Of a DNA stretch of 14,844 nt, positions 13,680 through 14,844 are shown in pieces; positions within the stretch are counted from its first letter, which is position 1; each line of letters opens with the position of its first letter. The stretch spans positions 1-14,844 of the forward strand of contig JAPPQA010000056.1 of the NCBI GenBank assembly GCA_028817255.1, given 5' to 3'. The translations under genes were made by a program, and so were the position numbers. This DNA comes from Gammaproteobacteria bacterium (GTDB taxonomy: Bacteria; Pseudomonadota; Gammaproteobacteria; Porifericomitales; Porifericomitaceae). The notes beneath the pieces were generated by a model that was given only the letters and a program-made list of their open reading frames with translations, did not search any database and was not told the DNA's origin.

Positions 13680-14797
13680 TCGCGCCCGCCGCCGGTGCCG
13701 GTCGCGCTTGCGCCCAGTGCGGGGGTCCGCGAGCGCACGTCCAGGTTCTGGGCGCGGTGGCGCATGGCGTGGTCCATCAGCACCAGGGCCAGCATCGCCT
13801 CGGCGATGGGCGTGGCGCGGATGCCCACGCAGGGATCGTGGCGGCCAGTGGTGGCCACCTCCGTCGCCAACCCGCCCGTGTCCACCGTCCGCCCCGGCAC
13901 GCGGATGCTGGAGGTGGGCTTGAGCGCGATGCCGACCACAATGTCCTGGCCCGTAGAGATGCCGCCCAGCACCCCGCCGGCATGGTTGCTCAAAAAGCCC
14001 CTGGGGCTCATCTCGTCGCGATGCTCGGTGCCGCGCTGGCCGACGGCGGCGAAGCCGGCGCCGATCTCTACGCCTTTGACCGCGTTGATACTCATCAGCG
14101 CCTTGGCGATATCCGCGTCCAAACGGTCGAACACCGGCTCGCCCCAGCCTGGCGGCACCTGCTCGGCCACCACGTTGACGCGCGCGCCCACCGAGTCGCC
14201 CTCCTTCCACAGCGCCTGCATGTACTCTTCCAGCTCCCGGACCCGCCCCGGGTCGGGGCAGAAAAAGGGATTGCGCGCCACCTCGTCCCAGTCCTGCAGT
14301 TGCAGACGAATTGGGCCCAGTTGCGCCAGATAGCCGCGAATACGGACACCGTATCGCTGCCGCAGGTATTTCTTGGCAATCCCCGCCGCCGCCACGCGGG
14401 CACAGGTCTCGCGCGCCGAGGCGCGGCCGCCGCCGCGGTGGTCGCGGCGGCCGTATTTTTGCTGGTAGGCGTAATCGGCGTGGCCGGGGCGGAACCGGTC
14501 GCGCAGCTTGGAATAGTCTCGCGGCCGGGCGTCCTCATTTTCGATCAGCAGCCCGATGGGCGTCCCCAGGGTCGCGCCCTCGGCCACGCCGGAGAGGATC
14601 CGCACCCGGTCGCCTTCCCGCCGCTGCGAGACATAGCGGGAACTGGCCGGACGGCGCCGGTCCAGATCGTTCTGCAAGTCCGCCTCGGCGAGCTCCAGCC
14701 CCGGCGGACAACCGTCCACGATACAACCGTAGGCGGGGCCGTGGCTTTCGCCAAAAGTGGTGACTGCGAACAGGGTGCCGAAGGTGTTGCCCGACAT
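13676..14797 (-). CDS. aroC: Chorismate synthase
   Basis: A 373-residue enzyme (E. coli 361) that makes chorismate from 5-enolpyruvylshikimate-3-phosphate using reduced FMN, the last common step of aromatic biosynthesis. Signatures are MSGNTFG at the start, GESHGPA (16-22), RFRPGHADYAYQQKYG, the RRDHRGGGRASARET block with the conserved His and Arg residues, GEPVFDRLDADIAKALMSI and HRDEMSPRGFLSNHAGGVLGG written over the central and C-terminal halves. The ATG before SGNTFG is the usual family start; the frame stays open further upstream to the window edge but that sequence is not AroC-like. TATACT lies 6 nt before the ATG and no ribosome site is visible. The MFS permease gene overlaps its stop codon. 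Confidence 0.97.
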   Translation of the reverse strand: MSGNTFGTLFAVTTFGESHGPAYGCIVDGCPPGLELAEADLQNDLDRRRPASSRYVSQRREGDRVRILSGVAEGATLGTPIGLLIENEDARPRDYSKLRDRFRPGHADYAYQQKYGRRDHRGGGRASARETCARVAAAGIAKKYLRQRYGVRIRGYLAQLGPIRLQLQDWDEVARNPFFCPDPGRVRELEEYMQALWKEGDSVGARVNVVAEQVPPGWGEPVFDRLDADIAKALMSINAVKGVEIGAGFAAVGQRGTEHRDEMSPRGFLSNHAGGVLGGISTGQDIVVGIALKPTSSIRVPGRTVDTGGLATEVATTGRHDPCVGIRATPIAEAMLALVLMDHAMRHRAQNLDVRSRTPALGASATGTGGGRD

Positions 14798-14803
14798 GGC
14801 AAC

Positions 14804-14809
14804 AGTATA
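14804..14809 (-). promoter_or_regulatory. Possible -10 box of aroC
   Basis: On the minus strand TATACT is followed by GTTGCC and then the aroC ATG. Transcription would begin at or next to the A of the start codon, giving a leaderless message. No convincing -35 box is seen 16-18 bp upstream. Confidence 0.4.
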
Positions 14810-14844
14810 GTCTCGAACCGCGATTCCTGCGCAGCTTCGCAAAA

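Noticed and set aside
12627..14333. A 568-codon plus-strand open frame opposite the MFS and aroC genes
   Set aside because: Gln/Gly/Arg-rich low-complexity translation; the minus strand carries two clear families over the same bases.

Overview
The window is a high-GC (roughly two-thirds G+C by eye) bacterial chromosome segment. Its gene order suggests a gammaproteobacterium: alaC-hom-thrC followed by an RpfE-type gene, a nitrilase gene joined to tldD, and aroC joined to a transporter gene. The species cannot be named from this sequence alone.

Layout. (1) 12-2499, minus strand: a tightly coupled three-gene unit encodes a DUF1538 integral membrane protein with two visible repeats, followed by two different PII-like proteins, each joined by an ATGA stop/start overlap. 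It looks like a transporter with dedicated PII-type regulators. (2) 2500-2894: no gene; it holds short direct repeats, a REP-like palindromic element bracketed by a perfect 12-bp direct repeat, and a GC hairpin. (3) 2895-4636, minus strand: an AT-richer cassette encoding a type II restriction-modification pair. The endonuclease keeps the EcoRV fold signatures and catalytic residues, and the methyltransferase is a D12-class N6-adenine enzyme resembling M.EcoRV. The likely target is GATATC. (4) 4826-9619, minus strand: a threonine-branch operon runs alaC, hom (with ACT domain), thrC and an RpfE-like phosphoglycerate-mutase-family protein. (5) 9784-12080, plus strand: a nitrilase-family amidase is coupled to the TldD protease subunit; a 70-residue coiled-coil/membrane protein follows. 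(6) 12432-14797, minus strand: aroC (chorismate synthase) overlaps an MFS permease of the HcaT type.

How they work together. hom and thrC catalyse the first and last steps of the homoserine-to-threonine branch (thrB is not in the window), and alaC makes alanine, so region 4 is an amino-acid biosynthesis operon. aroC closes the common aromatic pathway. The EcoRV-like cassette is the clearest acquired element: at least six GATATC sites can be read in the flanking chromosome and none was seen inside the cassette. The least-understood system is the DUF1538/dual-PII unit, whose substrate and effector cannot be read from sequence.
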